Positions 46,737 to 55,286 of a stretch of DNA of 64,000 nt are shown piece by piece (position 1 is the stretch's first letter; each line of letters begins with the position of its first letter). A model generated the notes under the pieces. It had not been told where the DNA came from. It saw nothing but the letters and a program-made list of their open reading frames with translations, and ran no database searches. The stretch spans positions 124,001 through 188,000 of the forward strand of contig NZ_JAPJDC010000001.1 of NCBI RefSeq assembly GCF_026241855.1, written 5' to 3'. Source of the stretch: Curtobacterium flaccumfaciens pv. betae (GTDB taxonomy: Bacteria; Actinomycetota; Actinomycetes; Actinomycetales; Microbacteriaceae). Position numbers and translations under genes: made by a program.

Positions 46737-46750
46737 GTTCGCTCACTGCG
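46737..46750 (+). promoter_or_regulatory. ClgR-box candidate upstream of clpC
   Basis: GTTCGCTCACTGCG fits the published Streptomyces ClgR motif GTTCGC-N5-GCG exactly. It lies 142 bp upstream of the clpC ATG. ClgR activates clp and lon genes in actinobacteria; occupancy here is inferred. Confidence 0.55.
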
Positions 46751-46891
46751 CACAAGACGCACCCTGGTCACGCCCACGGCGAACAGGGGCAGCCCCCGGG
46801 GGGAGCGCTGGTTACTCTCGAAGTACTTGGCCGGACTCACACGAGACCGGCACAGCGTCGGCTCCGCTCATCAGGGGCCAAGGGAGAGCAC

Positions 46892-49411
46892 ATGTTCGAG
46901 AGATTCACCGACCGGGCCCGTCGTGTTGTCGTCCTCGCTCAAGAAGAAGCGAAGATGCTCAACCACAACTACATCGGCACCGAGCACATCCTCCTCGGCC
47001 TCATCCACGAGGGCGAGGGCGTCGCCGCCAAGGCGCTGGAGTCGCTGGGCATCTCGCTCGACGCCGTGCGCGAGCAGGTCCAGGACATCATCGGGCAGGG
47101 CCAGCAGCAGCCGACCGGGCACATCCCGTTCACGCCGCGCGCCAAGAAGGTGCTCGAGCTGTCCCTGCGCGAGGCGCTGCAGCTCGGCCACAACTACATC
47201 GGCACGGAGCACATCCTGCTCGGCCTGATCCGCGAGGGCGAAGGTGTCGCAGCCCAGGTCCTCGTGAAGCTCGGCGCCGACCTGAACCGGGTGCGCCAGC
47301 AGGTCATCCAGCTCCTGTCCGGTTACCAGGGCAAGGAAGCGGTCGCCGTCGGCGGCGAGCAGCAGCAGAACGCGCAGCAGGGTTCGCAGGTCCTCGACCA
47401 GTTCGGTCGGAACCTCACCCAGGCCGCGCGTGACGGCAAGCTCGACCCCGTCATCGGGCGCGAGAAGGAGATGGAGCGGGTCATGCAGATCCTCTCCCGC
47501 CGCTCCAAGAACAACCCCGTCCTGATCGGTGAGCCCGGAGTCGGCAAGACCGCCGTGGTCGAGGGCCTCGCCCAGGCGATCGTCAAGGGCGACGTGCCCG
47601 AGACGCTGAAGGACAAGCAGCTCTACTCGCTCGACCTCGGATCGCTCATCGCCGGGTCCCGCTACCGCGGTGACTTCGAGGAGCGCCTGAAGAAGGTCAC
47701 GAAGGAGATCCGCACCCGCGGCGACATCATCGTCTTCATCGACGAGATCCACACGCTGGTCGGTGCCGGTGCAGCCGAGGGCGCGATCGACGCGGCCTCG
47801 ATCCTCAAGCCGCTCCTCGCCCGCGGTGAGCTCCAGACCATCGGTGCCACCACGCTCGACGAGTACCGCAAGCACTTCGAGAAGGACGCCGCACTCGAGC
47901 GTCGCTTCCAGCCGGTGCAGGTCAACGAGCCGTCGCTGCCCCACGCGATCAACATCCTCAAGGGTCTGCGCGACAAGTACGAGGCGTTCCACAAGGTGTC
48001 CATCACCGACGGTGCGATCGTCGCCGCGGCGAACCTGGCGGACCGCTACGTGCAGGACCGCTTCCTGCCGGACAAGGCCATCGACCTGATCGACGAGGCC
48101 GGCGCTCGCCTGCGTCTGTCGATCCTGTCGGCGCCGCCGGAGCTCCGCGAGTTCGACGAGAAGATCTCGACGGTCCGCGGGTCGAAGGAAGCCGCCATCG
48201 AGGAGCAGGACTTCGAGAAGGCCGCGAGCCTGCGCGACGAGGAGAAGAAGCTCCTCGGCGAGCGTCTCCGCCTCGAGAAGCAGTGGCGTGCGGGTGACGT
48301 CGCCGCGTCCGGCACCGTCGACGAGGGCATCATCGCCGAGGTCCTGGCCCAGGCCACGGGCATCCCGGTGTTCAAGCTCACCGAAGAGGAGACCTCGCGT
48401 CTCGTCTTCATGGAGAAGGCACTGCACGAGCGCGTCATCGGTCAGGAAGAGGCCATCTCGGCCCTGTCCAAGACCATCCGCCGTACCCGTGCCGGCCTGA
48501 AGGACCCGAACCGTCCCTCCGGCTCGTTCATCTTCGCCGGCCCCACGGGCGTCGGGAAGACCGAGCTCGCCAAGGCCCTCGCCGAGTTCCTGTTCGACGA
48601 CGAGGGTGCGCTGATCTCCCTCGACATGTCGGAGTTCGGTGAGAAGCACACCGTGTCCCGCCTGTTCGGTGCCCCTCCCGGGTTCGTCGGGTTCGAGGAG
48701 GGCGGCCAGCTCACCGAGAAGGTGCGCCGCAAGCCGTTCTCCGTGGTCCTGTTCGACGAGATCGAGAAGGCCCACCCGGACATCTTCAACTCGCTGCTGC
48801 AGGTGCTCGAGGAAGGCCGTCTCACCGACGGTCAGGGCCGCGTGGTCGACTTCAAGAACACCGTCATCATCATGACCACGAACCTCGGTTCGCAGGGCAT
48901 CGCCGGTGGCCCGGTGGGCTTCCAGGTCGAGGGTGACTCGGCCGTCGGCTACGACCGCATGCGCGGCAAGGTCAACGAGGAGCTCAAGAAGCACTTCAAG
49001 CCCGAGTTCCTGAACCGTGTCGACGACACGATCGTGTTCCCGCAGCTGTCGCAGCCCGAGCTGCTGCAGATCGTGGACCTGTTCGTGAAGCGCCTGGCCG
49101 ACCGCCTGCTCGACCGCGACATGACCGTCGAGCTCACGCTGCCGGCCAAGGAGCAGCTCATCAAGGTCGGGTTCGACCCGTCCCTCGGTGCTCGTCCCCT
49201 GCGTCGCGCGATGCAGCACGAGGTCGAGGACCAGCTGTCCGAGCACATCCTGCAGGGTGAGCTCAACGCCGGCGACCACGTGAAGGTCGACTTCGTCGAC
49301 GGTGCGTTCCACTTCGAGACCGGGCGTCAGCCGGGCCGCGAAGAGGTCCTCGCCGGTGCAGCCGCGGTCGAGGCCGCGACCGACGCGCCCCAGGGCGAGA
49401 TCGAGTCCTAG
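46892..49411 (+). CDS. clpC: ATP-dependent Clp protease ATP-binding subunit ClpC
   Basis: An 839-residue class I Clp ATPase. Two Clp_N repeats ([30 protein letters not shown]) occupy ~1-145. D1 has Walker [10 protein letters not shown] (~215). A UVR-type coiled middle domain follows ([19 protein letters not shown], ~435-455), then D2 with GPTGVGKTE (~555) and a C-terminal ClpB-D2-small domain. It unfolds substrates for ClpP and is essential in many actinobacteria. ATG 46892 follows GGGAGAG. It is monocistronic, with a ClgR-like box upstream and a long hairpin after the stop. Confidence 0.97.
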   Translation: MFERFTDRARRVVVLAQEEAKMLNHNYIGTEHILLGLIHEGEGVAAKALESLGISLDAVREQVQDIIGQGQQQPTGHIPFTPRAKKVLELSLREALQLGHNYIGTEHILLGLIREGEGVAAQVLVKLGADLNRVRQQVIQLLSGYQGKEAVAVGGEQQQNAQQGSQVLDQFGRNLTQAARDGKLDPVIGREKEMERVMQILSRRSKNNPVLIGEPGVGKTAVVEGLAQAIVKGDVPETLKDKQLYSLDLGSLIAGSRYRGDFEERLKKVTKEIRTRGDIIVFIDEIHTLVGAGAAEGAIDAASILKPLLARGELQTIGATTLDEYRKHFEKDAALERRFQPVQVNEPSLPHAINILKGLRDKYEAFHKVSITDGAIVAAANLADRYVQDRFLPDKAIDLIDEAGARLRLSILSAPPELREFDEKISTVRGSKEAAIEEQDFEKAASLRDEEKKLLGERLRLEKQWRAGDVAASGTVDEGIIAEVLAQATGIPVFKLTEEETSRLVFMEKALHERVIGQEEAISALSKTIRRTRAGLKDPNRPSGSFIFAGPTGVGKTELAKALAEFLFDDEGALISLDMSEFGEKHTVSRLFGAPPGFVGFEEGGQLTEKVRRKPFSVVLFDEIEKAHPDIFNSLLQVLEEGRLTDGQGRVVDFKNTVIIMTTNLGSQGIAGGPVGFQVEGDSAVGYDRMRGKVNEELKKHFKPEFLNRVDDTIVFPQLSQPELLQIVDLFVKRLADRLLDRDMTVELTLPAKEQLIKVGFDPSLGARPLRRAMQHEVEDQLSEHILQGELNAGDHVKVDFVDGAFHFETGRQPGREEVLAGAAAVEAATDAPQGEIES

Positions 49412-49424
49412 GACCTGACACCCC

Positions 49425-49470
49425 ACGGACAGGAGGCTCGGTGCCAGCTGGCACCGGGCCTCCTGTCCGT
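49425..49470. terminator. Long cruciform terminator after clpC (family F)
   Basis: Perfect 13-bp arms (49425-49437 / 49458-49470, ACGGACAGGAGGC) enclose the palindrome GGTGCCAGCTGGCACC (49440-49455). The same core lies in the hairpin at 52713-52750. Confidence 0.85.
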
Positions 49471-49550
49471 TCTCGGGTCGCGTTCAGATCCCGCATCGCC
49501 GATCTGCGCGTCCTTCCGGCCACGGACCCCCGTCCGGGGGTACTGTGATG

Positions 49551-49655
49551 ACAACGCGCGAGACGTTCCCCCCAACTCCTCGCGCGTCGCGCTCGATCGG
49601 TTCCCCCCAACGGATCGAGACGCAGCCGGCCCCGGTCTGTTCGCAGACCGGGGCC
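49551..49655 (+). ncRNA. 6C RNA (actinobacterial small RNA)
   Basis: Two successive hairpins each display a six-cytosine loop, GTTCCCCCCAAC. The first has stem CGCGCGAG/CTCGCGCG (49555-49562 / 49579-49586), the second CTCGATC/GATCGAG (49592-49598 / 49613-49619). A 12-bp terminator stem with a TTCG loop follows (49628-49639 / 49644-49655). This is the defining structure of the 6C motif, a conserved actinobacterial sRNA that pairs with G-rich mRNA starts. TACTGT at 49541-49546 is the probable -10, placing the 5' end near 49551. Confidence 0.88.
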
Positions 49656-49708
49656 GTTGCACGTCCGGGGGCGGTGCCGGTCGGCGGTGCGGGCGGGTTC
49701 CCGCGGCG

Positions 49709-50728
49709 TCAGGCGGCGTCGGGCAGCTGTGCGGCGAAGTCGCGGACGGCGCGCTCCCAGCGCTCCGGGTCCTCGTTCCACTCGAGCGTGTGCGGTGCCG
49801 TGCGGAACGTGACCGCGGTGGCGCCCTGCCGCGCGGCGTCGGCGACGTCGTCGGCCGCGACCAGGGCGTCGGCCTCGGAGTGGATCAGCAGCGTCGGCGT
49901 CGACGAGTCCTGCCACGTGGTCGTCGTCACGGGGGTCGGAGCCCCGGCGAGCCGTGACAGCACGTTCGTGGTCGCGATGCGGGCGGCGACCGTGCCGACG
50001 AACGCGGGCAGGTGCGCGCCGCGGACGGCCCCGCGGAGTGCCGAGGTGACGTCGAGCAGGGGCGAGACCGCGACGATTCCGTCGACGTGGACGCGTGCGG
50101 CGGCGACGGAGCAGGCGAGCGCGCCGGCGGACCAGCCCTGCAGCACGACGCGCTGAGCACCACGGGCCCGGGCGGCGCGGACGGCGGCGACGATGCGGTC
50201 CGCTGCACCGGCGTCGAGGGAGCGGAGCGGCAGGTCGGTGGTGTCGACGACCTCGGACGAGGCGCCGAGCGAACGCCAGACCCCGACACCGCGCAGGACC
50301 TGGCGCGGGCCGAGGGACTGCCCGTGCACGTGGACCACGTGGGTCGTGGCGCCCTCGGGCTCGGTGCCGGGGACGTCGTCCGGTCCGTCGTACCGCAGGG
50401 CGTCCCAGGCCCACTCACCGGTCGCCACGGGGGCGGTGACGCTGCGGCGCACGGTGTCACCGTCGCTGCCGGCCCCGGTCTCCGTGCTCGCGGTGGTGAT
50501 CGCGCCGACCTGCACCCGGGTGTCGTCGCGCTGCAGGTCGTAGGTGCCCGGCAGGCGGGTGTCGCGGGTGGCGGTCAGCTCGACCTCGGTGTCCGTGGCG
50601 CTGCGGACCGTGGCGGTCGCCGCGTACGGCGTCGGGAACAGCAGCCGTCGTGCGACGAAGGCGCCGACTCCGAGCGTGCCGACCGCTCCTGCCGCGGTGC
50701 CGAGTGCCGTGATTCGTGCGCCGGTCAT
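49709..50728 (-). CDS. Alpha/beta hydrolase with N-terminal membrane anchor
   Basis: 339 residues. An N-terminal hydrophobic helix (ALGTAAGAVGTLGVGAFVA) is followed by an alpha/beta-hydrolase fold: oxyanion region HVHGQSLG, nucleophile elbow GWSAGALAC (~205), acid in LLIHSEADALV and His in TAPHTLEW. Serine hydrolase of unknown substrate. ATG 50728 overlaps the stop of the MAB_1171c-like gene and has GGAGAT 5 nt upstream. It is the last gene of the XRE-ImmA-membrane protein operon. Confidence 0.82.
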   Translation of the reverse strand: MTGARITALGTAAGAVGTLGVGAFVARRLLFPTPYAATATVRSATDTEVELTATRDTRLPGTYDLQRDDTRVQVGAITTASTETGAGSDGDTVRRSVTAPVATGEWAWDALRYDGPDDVPGTEPEGATTHVVHVHGQSLGPRQVLRGVGVWRSLGASSEVVDTTDLPLRSLDAGAADRIVAAVRAARARGAQRVVLQGWSAGALACSVAAARVHVDGIVAVSPLLDVTSALRGAVRGAHLPAFVGTVAARIATTNVLSRLAGAPTPVTTTTWQDSSTPTLLIHSEADALVAADDVADAARQGATAVTFRTAPHTLEWNEDPERWERAVRDFAAQLPDAA

Positions 50729-51675
50729 GTGATCTCCCTGAGTCGTGCCGTGGTGAGCGTCGCAGCGGCCGGAACGTCCTGCCCGGCCTCGCGCGCGCGG
50801 TCTTCGATCTCGACGGACAGTCGGTGCTGTCGACTCCGCCACTGGCGACGCTGCCACACGATCGTGAAGTAGAGCCCGGTGTTGCCCGATGCCGTCTCGA
50901 GCCGCCGGAGCTCCGGTTCGAGCACGCGGAACCGGCGTCGTGCGGCCCGCCAGTCGCGGAACTCCCGTGCGGCGTCGGGCAGGACGCCGCCGGCCGCGCC
51001 GATCGCGAGCAGGACCATCGAGCCGAGGAACACCGGGGTGTAGAGCTTCGACAGGACCCCGACCGCACCGTCCGCGCCGACGACGTGCACGGCGTCGAGG
51101 GCGATCGCGATGCCGGCGAGCAGCACGAGGCCGGCGGCACCGACGACGAAGAGCCAGTACAGGCGCCCGAGCCCGTCACCGCTCCGGAACCCGCGCAGCA
51201 CGGCGACGGCCGAGCGGGCGATCACGATGGCGATGTAGGTCATCTCCACCGCCGAGTAGAGCGCGGTCGGCAGCTGGTCACCGTAGGCCACCATGAACTG
51301 CGCCGTGGGCGTCGGTGCGTCGATGAAGCTGAACAGCACGACCAGGGCGACGAGCACGAGCACGCAGCCGATGATGCGGCTGGCGCGCAGGAGCTTGGCG
51401 GAGCGTGCCGCGGCCTCGACCGACTGCGCGAGGGCGAACATGCCGCACACCATCAGGCTGCGGCCGATCAGGTCGGCGATGTTGGGCACGTGCGTCACAC
51501 CGGCGAGGAACGTCGTGACGTCGGGCTGGTTGATCGTGAGTCCGACGGCGACGCAGCTGCAGCAGACCATCAGCCAGGTGACGCTGGCCGACTGGGTGCG
51601 CACCAGGAGCAGCCGGGCGACCAGCACCGCCAGGATCAGCCAGACCGGGATCGATCCCCAGACGTGCAGCGTCAC
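50725..51675 (-). CDS. MAB_1171c/DUF6545-type multi-TM membrane protein
   Basis: 316 residues with about seven TM helices (~5-230), then a ~75-residue cytoplasmic tail (FRVLEPELRRLETAS..., QHRLSVEIEDRAREAG). Topology, tail and position after an XRE/ImmA pair match the MAB_1171c 'putative transporter' family as I recall it. No transport motif is visible, so sensor or signal-transducer is equally possible. It starts 4 bp after the ImmA-like gene and ends in ATGA overlap with the hydrolase gene. Confidence 0.7.
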   Translation of the reverse strand: MTLHVWGSIPVWLILAVLVARLLLVRTQSASVTWLMVCCSCVAVGLTINQPDVTTFLAGVTHVPNIADLIGRSLMVCGMFALAQSVEAAARSAKLLRASRIIGCVLVLVALVVLFSFIDAPTPTAQFMVAYGDQLPTALYSAVEMTYIAIVIARSAVAVLRGFRSGDGLGRLYWLFVVGAAGLVLLAGIAIALDAVHVVGADGAVGVLSKLYTPVFLGSMVLLAIGAAGGVLPDAAREFRDWRAARRRFRVLEPELRRLETASGNTGLYFTIVWQRRQWRSRQHRLSVEIEDRAREAGQDVPAAATLTTARLREIT

Positions 51676-51679
51676 CGCG

Positions 51680-52135
51680 TCACCGGAAGATCCCGGGCTG
51701 GCCCTCGGGGTCGAGCAGCCCGATCCGCAGCGCGAGCTGGTCGGCGACGAGCTCGACGGCCTGCTCGTGCGGGGTGTCCAACGAGCGGGTGAACGCCGTC
51801 CGGCCGCTGAGCAGTCCCGTGTACGCCTGGTGGTCGCAGCCGGTGTCGTCCATGAACACGTGGGCGAGCTCGTGCAGCACGCACGCCACCCGGGAGCGCT
51901 CGGACAGCCCGGGGCGGGTCTCGAGCAGGGCGTGGTCGGCGCGCTGGATCAGCCGCGCGGACAGGTCGCCCGGCAGCTCCGTGGTGCGCACGTGGATCGG
52001 CTTGCCGAGCGCCGCCTCGGCGCGGGCGGTCAGCTCCGGCAGGGACAGCCGACGGGGGAGCCCGAGGCGCTGCACGCGGCGACGGGCCTCGGTCTGCCGA
52101 CGCAGGGCGTCGAAGCGGTCGCGGTAGCCGCTCAC
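51680..52135 (-). CDS. ImmA/IrrE-family metallopeptidase
   Basis: 151 residues. The zinc-protease motif HELAH (~105, in ACVLHELAHVFM) and a downstream Glu in EQAVELVADQLA complete a gluzincin-type site. The N-terminal ~60 residues are helical. ImmA/IrrE proteases are known to cleave their XRE-type repressor partner on a signal (ImmR in ICEBs1, DdrO in Deinococcus). GTG 52135 overlaps the XRE stop (GTGA), so repressor and protease are made together. Confidence 0.85.
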   Translation of the reverse strand: MSGYRDRFDALRRQTEARRRVQRLGLPRRLSLPELTARAEAALGKPIHVRTTELPGDLSARLIQRADHALLETRPGLSERSRVACVLHELAHVFMDDTGCDHQAYTGLLSGRTAFTRSLDTPHEQAVELVADQLALRIGLLDPEGQPGIFR

Positions 52136-52575
52136 GGGGTGCCGCCCGACTCGTCCAGGCGACGCAGGTGGTCGGTGAAGTCGCGGATCTCGTCCGCCGA
52201 GGCGAACTCGCCCAGACGCCGGGTGGCGAACGCGACGACCTCGCGCTTGCGGAGTTCGAGCACGAGCTCCAGCTGCGCCTGCACCCGCTCCGGCACGTCC
52301 GTGTTGCCGGCCGCGTCGGTCAGGTACTCCGCCGGGACGCCGAAGTAGGTCGCCAGGGCCGCCAGGAGTCGCTGGTCGCGGACAGCCGGACCGTTGCCGC
52401 CGAGCATGTAGCCCCAGCGCGGTCGACTCATCGACGCTCCCTGCGCCTCGATCTCGGCGGCGATCTCCTTGTACGGGGGTCGCTGGCCCGAGTTGGCCTC
52501 GACGACGTCCATCAGGAGCTGCAGTTTGCGCGACAGTTCCCGTCGGTGTGCGTCGTCGTCGTTGTACTCGATCAC
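52132..52575 (-). CDS. XRE-family transcriptional regulator
   Basis: 147 residues. An N-terminal HTH-like domain (KLQLLMDVVEANSGQRPPYKEIAAEIE, ~17-43; RPRWGYMLGG; ATYFGVPAEYLT) is typical of XRE proteins that work with ImmA-like proteases. The C-terminal helical part (ELVLELRKREVVAFATRRL) probably dimerises and contains the cleavage site. A TGTCTCAGACA palindrome overlaps the predicted promoter, suggesting autorepression. Confidence 0.83.
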   Translation of the reverse strand: MIEYNDDDAHRRELSRKLQLLMDVVEANSGQRPPYKEIAAEIEAQGASMSRPRWGYMLGGNGPAVRDQRLLAALATYFGVPAEYLTDAAGNTDVPERVQAQLELVLELRKREVVAFATRRLGEFASADEIRDFTDHLRRLDESGGTP

Positions 52576-52594
52576 GTGTCCCCACTCTCACATC

Positions 52595-52605
52595 TGTCTC
52601 AGACA
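52595..52605. promoter_or_regulatory. XRE operator candidate
   Basis: TGTCTCAGACA is a perfect 5-1-5 inverted repeat 20-30 bp upstream of the xre ATG. A TATCAT -10 hexamer (minus strand, 52605-52610) abuts it, so a bound repressor would cover the transcription start. Confidence 0.5.
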
Positions 52606-52712
52606 TGATAAAACTGATCCAGCGCGTCGGCCGGTGTCACCACTCTGCCAGGCTCGCGCTCGCTCGTCAGGTCGGCATTTCGATGGGGGGATGCCGAACG
52701 GGGGACGAACGA

Positions 52713-52750
52713 ACGGGAGGCGCGGTGCCAGCTGGCACCGCGCCTCCCGT
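52713..52750. terminator. Perfect 17-bp-arm hairpin (family F)
   Basis: Arms 52713-52729 and 52734-52750 (ACGGGAGGCGCGGTGCC) with an AGCT centre. The core GGTGCCAGCTGGCACC is identical to the post-clpC hairpin 3.3 kb away. It lies after the SRPBCC gene stop (minus strand). Confidence 0.85.
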
Positions 52751-52767
52751 CCGTCGTGTGGTGCGGA

Positions 52768-53220
52768 CTACGCCTGCACGTCGCCGCGCCAGCCCGGCTG
52801 GGTCGGTGCGTTCTCGACGCGCTCCTTGTAGTTCTGCAGGTCCTTCTTGACGGCGTGGCCGCCGACGCCCACGGCGGAGCCGAGCTTCTCGAGGATGCCG
52901 GAGGGCTCCCAGTCGATCTGCACGGTGACGCGGGTCTCGGCGTCGGAGAGCTTGTGGAAGGTGACGACACCCGCGTGGTCGGTCTCGCCGTCCTTCACGG
53001 TCCAGGCGACACGCTCGTCGGGGTGCTGCTCCGTGATGAGGGCCCGGAACTCGCGCTCCTGGCCGGCGATCTTCACGGTCCAGTCAGTGGTCTTGTCGTC
53101 GACCTGGACGATCTTCTCGACCTCGTCGAGGAAGTGCGGGAACTCCTCGAAACGGGTCCACTGGTCGTAGGCCTGGCGGACGGGGACGTTGACGTCGACG
53201 GTTTCGATGATCTGAGGCAT
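52768..53220 (-). CDS. SRPBCC-family (polyketide cyclase/dehydrase-like) protein
   Basis: 150 residues: ETVDVNVPVRQAYDQWTRFEEFPHFLDEVE at the N-terminus (residues ~6-35), VAWTVKDGETDHAGVVTFH, and a C-terminal amphipathic helix. The START/SRPBCC fold binds lipids or polyketides in a deep cavity; the ligand here is unknown. ATG 53220 has TACCGT ending 7 nt upstream (leaderless). It is divergent from argA. Confidence 0.85.
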   Translation of the reverse strand: MPQIIETVDVNVPVRQAYDQWTRFEEFPHFLDEVEKIVQVDDKTTDWTVKIAGQEREFRALITEQHPDERVAWTVKDGETDHAGVVTFHKLSDAETRVTVQIDWEPSGILEKLGSAVGVGGHAVKKDLQNYKERVENAPTQPGWRGDVQA

Positions 53221-53297
53221 GCACCGGACGGTAGGCCGATCGACCTGGGCGGCACTCAGCAGCGCTGTCCCCCTGCGACCCCGGTAGTGTGAGGCGG

Positions 53298-53840
53298 ATG
53301 ACAGAGCACGGCAAGCACGCGTTCCACGAGCGCGACGACCACGGGATCCTCGTGCGTCCGGCGCTCGCCTCGGACGTCCCGCACATCCAGCGGCTCATCG
53401 CCCCCTACGTCGACCGGCGCATCCTGCTCGGCAAGGAGAACGTCGCCCTGTACGGCTCGATCCAGCAGTTCCGGATCGCCGAAGGGCCCGACGGAACTCC
53501 CATCGGGTGCGGCGCGCTCGCGGTGTTCTGGGACGACATCGCCGAGGTGCGCACGCTCGCCCTCGACGAGCAGTGGATCCACAAGCGCGTCGGGCACCGG
53601 ATGCTCGAAGCGCTCGAGCACGACGCCCGTGAACTCGGCGTCGCCCGGATCTTCTGCCTGACCTTCGAGGTCGACTTCTTCGCGAAGCACGGGTACCTGG
53701 AGATCGGCGAGAGCGTCGTCTCACCGGACGTCTACGCCGAACTGGTCCGCTCGTCGGACGAAGGGGTCGCCGAGTTCCTCGACCTCGCACGGGTCAAGCC
53801 GAACACCCTCGGCAACACCCGCATGCTGAAGAACCTCTGA
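53298..53840 (+). CDS. argA: Amino-acid N-acetyltransferase (short N-acetylglutamate synthase)
   Basis: A 180-residue GNAT protein of the stand-alone actinobacterial NAGS type (about 170-180 residues). VRPALASDVPHIQRLIAP is at the N-terminus, the acetyl-CoA loop is VDEQWIHKRVGHRML-like (ALDEQWIHKRVGHRMLEALE), and the C-terminus is characteristic (EFLDLARVKPNTLGNTRML). It catalyses the first step of arginine biosynthesis. The start at 53298 has TAGTGT 7 nt upstream. Confidence 0.88.
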   Translation: MTEHGKHAFHERDDHGILVRPALASDVPHIQRLIAPYVDRRILLGKENVALYGSIQQFRIAEGPDGTPIGCGALAVFWDDIAEVRTLALDEQWIHKRVGHRMLEALEHDARELGVARIFCLTFEVDFFAKHGYLEIGESVVSPDVYAELVRSSDEGVAEFLDLARVKPNTLGNTRMLKNL

Positions 53841-53904
53841 CGCTTTCTCGTACCGCCCGGCGGGGTGGCCGTGTGCGGCCCGCGCCGTTGTCTACCCTGT
53901 GCGC

Positions 53905-54603
53905 ATGTCGTCGTTGCGTCACCCCGTCGGGCCCGAGAAGCCGGTCGTCTACTGGCGCCGCAGGGCGCTCGTGCTCGGGGCGCTGCTGGTCGTCGTCCTG
54001 GTGGTGGTGCTCATCGTCGTCGGGCGGGGGAGCGGGGCCACGTCGGCGGCGCCGAGCGCGTCGGCCTCTGCTGCTGCTGGGTCTGCGGCCGGTGCATCGC
54101 CCGAAGGGTCCACGGCCGGTTCCGGGTCCTCGCGGTCCGCTGCGCCGAAGCCGTCGGCTTCCGCCTCGGCTTCTGCGTCGAAGCCCGCCGCTGCTGACGG
54201 GTCGACCTGCACGAAGGACCAGATCGTCCTGACCCCCGTACTCGACAAGTCGGCCTACGGTCCCACCGAGGACCCGAAGATCGCGATGTCGATCAAGAAC
54301 TCCGGCACGAACTCCTGCCACCTGGACCTCGGATCGGCGCAGCAGGTGCTGACGATCAGCTCCGGCCAGGAGCAGTACTGGTCGTCGAAGGACTGCCAGA
54401 CCGGCGGCACGAACCAGGACGTCACGATCAAGTCCGGTCAGACGCTCACGACCCCGGCGATCGCCTGGGACCGCACCCGCTCGTCCACGTCGACGTGTGA
54501 CTCGTCACGGCCGGCGGTCACCGCTGGAGGGGCGAGCTACCACCTGCAGGTCGCCGTGGGGAACCTCGAGTCGAAGAGCTCGGTGCAGTTCATCCTGCAG
54601 TAG
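53905..54603 (+). CDS. Membrane-anchored DUF4232-like extracytoplasmic protein
   Basis: 232 residues. One N-terminal TM helix (ALVLGALLVVVLVVVLIVVG) is followed by a ~65-residue Ser/Ala/Pro linker and a ~115-residue beta-rich outer domain. That domain has four cysteines (STCTKDQ, NSCHLDL, SKDCQTG, STCDSSR) that probably form two disulfides. It resembles the DUF4232/DUF4352-type immunoglobulin-like domains. ATG 53905 has TACCCT exactly 6 nt upstream. Function unknown. Confidence 0.7.
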   Translation: MSSLRHPVGPEKPVVYWRRRALVLGALLVVVLVVVLIVVGRGSGATSAAPSASASAAAGSAAGASPEGSTAGSGSSRSAAPKPSASASASASKPAAADGSTCTKDQIVLTPVLDKSAYGPTEDPKIAMSIKNSGTNSCHLDLGSAQQVLTISSGQEQYWSSKDCQTGGTNQDVTIKSGQTLTTPAIAWDRTRSSTSTCDSSRPAVTAGGASYHLQVAVGNLESKSSVQFILQ

Positions 54604-54719
54604 GCGGCGGCGGCGGCGGCGGGTTCGCGGTTCGCGGTTCGCGGTTCCGATCCGTCCCGCACAACCGAAGTGCATTCGCGCCAGACGCTCGCGTGGTTCG
54701 GCGACGCTTTGGTTGTGCG
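54604..54719. repeat. Simple repeats plus degenerate family D inverted repeat
   Basis: (GCG)n at 54604-54620 and three GTTCGCG units at 54622-54648 precede an imperfect inverted repeat. Its outer arms (54658-54670 / 54707-54719) begin CGCACAACCG, as in 27490-27551. It lies between convergent genes. Confidence 0.65.
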
Positions 54720-54750
54720 AGATGCCGAGCAGGGCGCCGGGAACAGCAAC

Positions 54751-54782
54751 AGGCCCCGTCGTCCGAAGACGACGGGGCCTGT
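54751..54782 (-). terminator. cspA terminator
   Basis: A perfect 14-bp stem (54751-54764 / 54769-54782, CAGGCCCCGTCGTC) with a UUCG loop on the minus strand, 14 bp after the cspA stop. Confidence 0.85.
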
Positions 54783-54796
54783 TCAAGCTGATGTGA

Positions 54797-55006
54797 TCAG
54801 CCGAGGACGGTGATGTTCTCCGCCTGCGGGCCCTTGCGGCCCTCGGTGATGTCGAACTCCACCTTCTGGTTCTCCTCGAGCGACTTGTAGCCGTTGCCAG
54901 CAATCGCAGAGAAGTGCGCGAAGACGTCAGCGCTGCCGTCGTCCGGGGCGATGAAGCCGAAGCCCTTTTCGTTGTTGAACCACTTGACGGTACCGGTAGA
55001 TGCCAT
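54797..55006 (-). CDS. cspA: Cold shock protein CspA
   Basis: 69 residues, the standard single cold-shock domain. RNP1 is [10 protein letters not shown] and RNP2 is VFAHFSAI. It is a cytosolic RNA chaperone. The ~200-bp region upstream of its ATG (minus strand) has self-complementary segments, including CCCCGACGTACGTCGACGGGG-like DNA at 55063-55083. That fits the structured 5' leaders known for csp mRNAs. Confidence 0.96.
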   Translation of the reverse strand: MASTGTVKWFNNEKGFGFIAPDDGSADVFAHFSAIAGNGYKSLEENQKVEFDITEGRKGPQAENITVLG

Positions 55007-55286
55007 GATGGCGTTTCCTTAGCTTTCTTGCTTCCGCCAAGGTGCAGATGCACCGACGGAGACCCCGACGTACGTCGACGGGGGTAATGCGCCACGCGGG
55101 CAGGTGCCGGCGGGACGGGTTCGGGGTCAGGCCTGTCGGCCAGTGACCCTGGGGCCCGGGTTGAGGGGCAAACCACCTCGCCCGGACGTTGAGCGCCGCC
55201 GAAGCGGTTCCATCAGGCTAGCGTGCTCTGGGCCGACTGGCTACCCGTGCGTCACGGAACGACGAAAATCTGGTGGAATTGAGCTG

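Noticed and set aside
46871..49426. 851-codon open frame opposite clpC
   Set aside because: Antisense shadow of a fully conserved ClpC; composition is biased and without domains.
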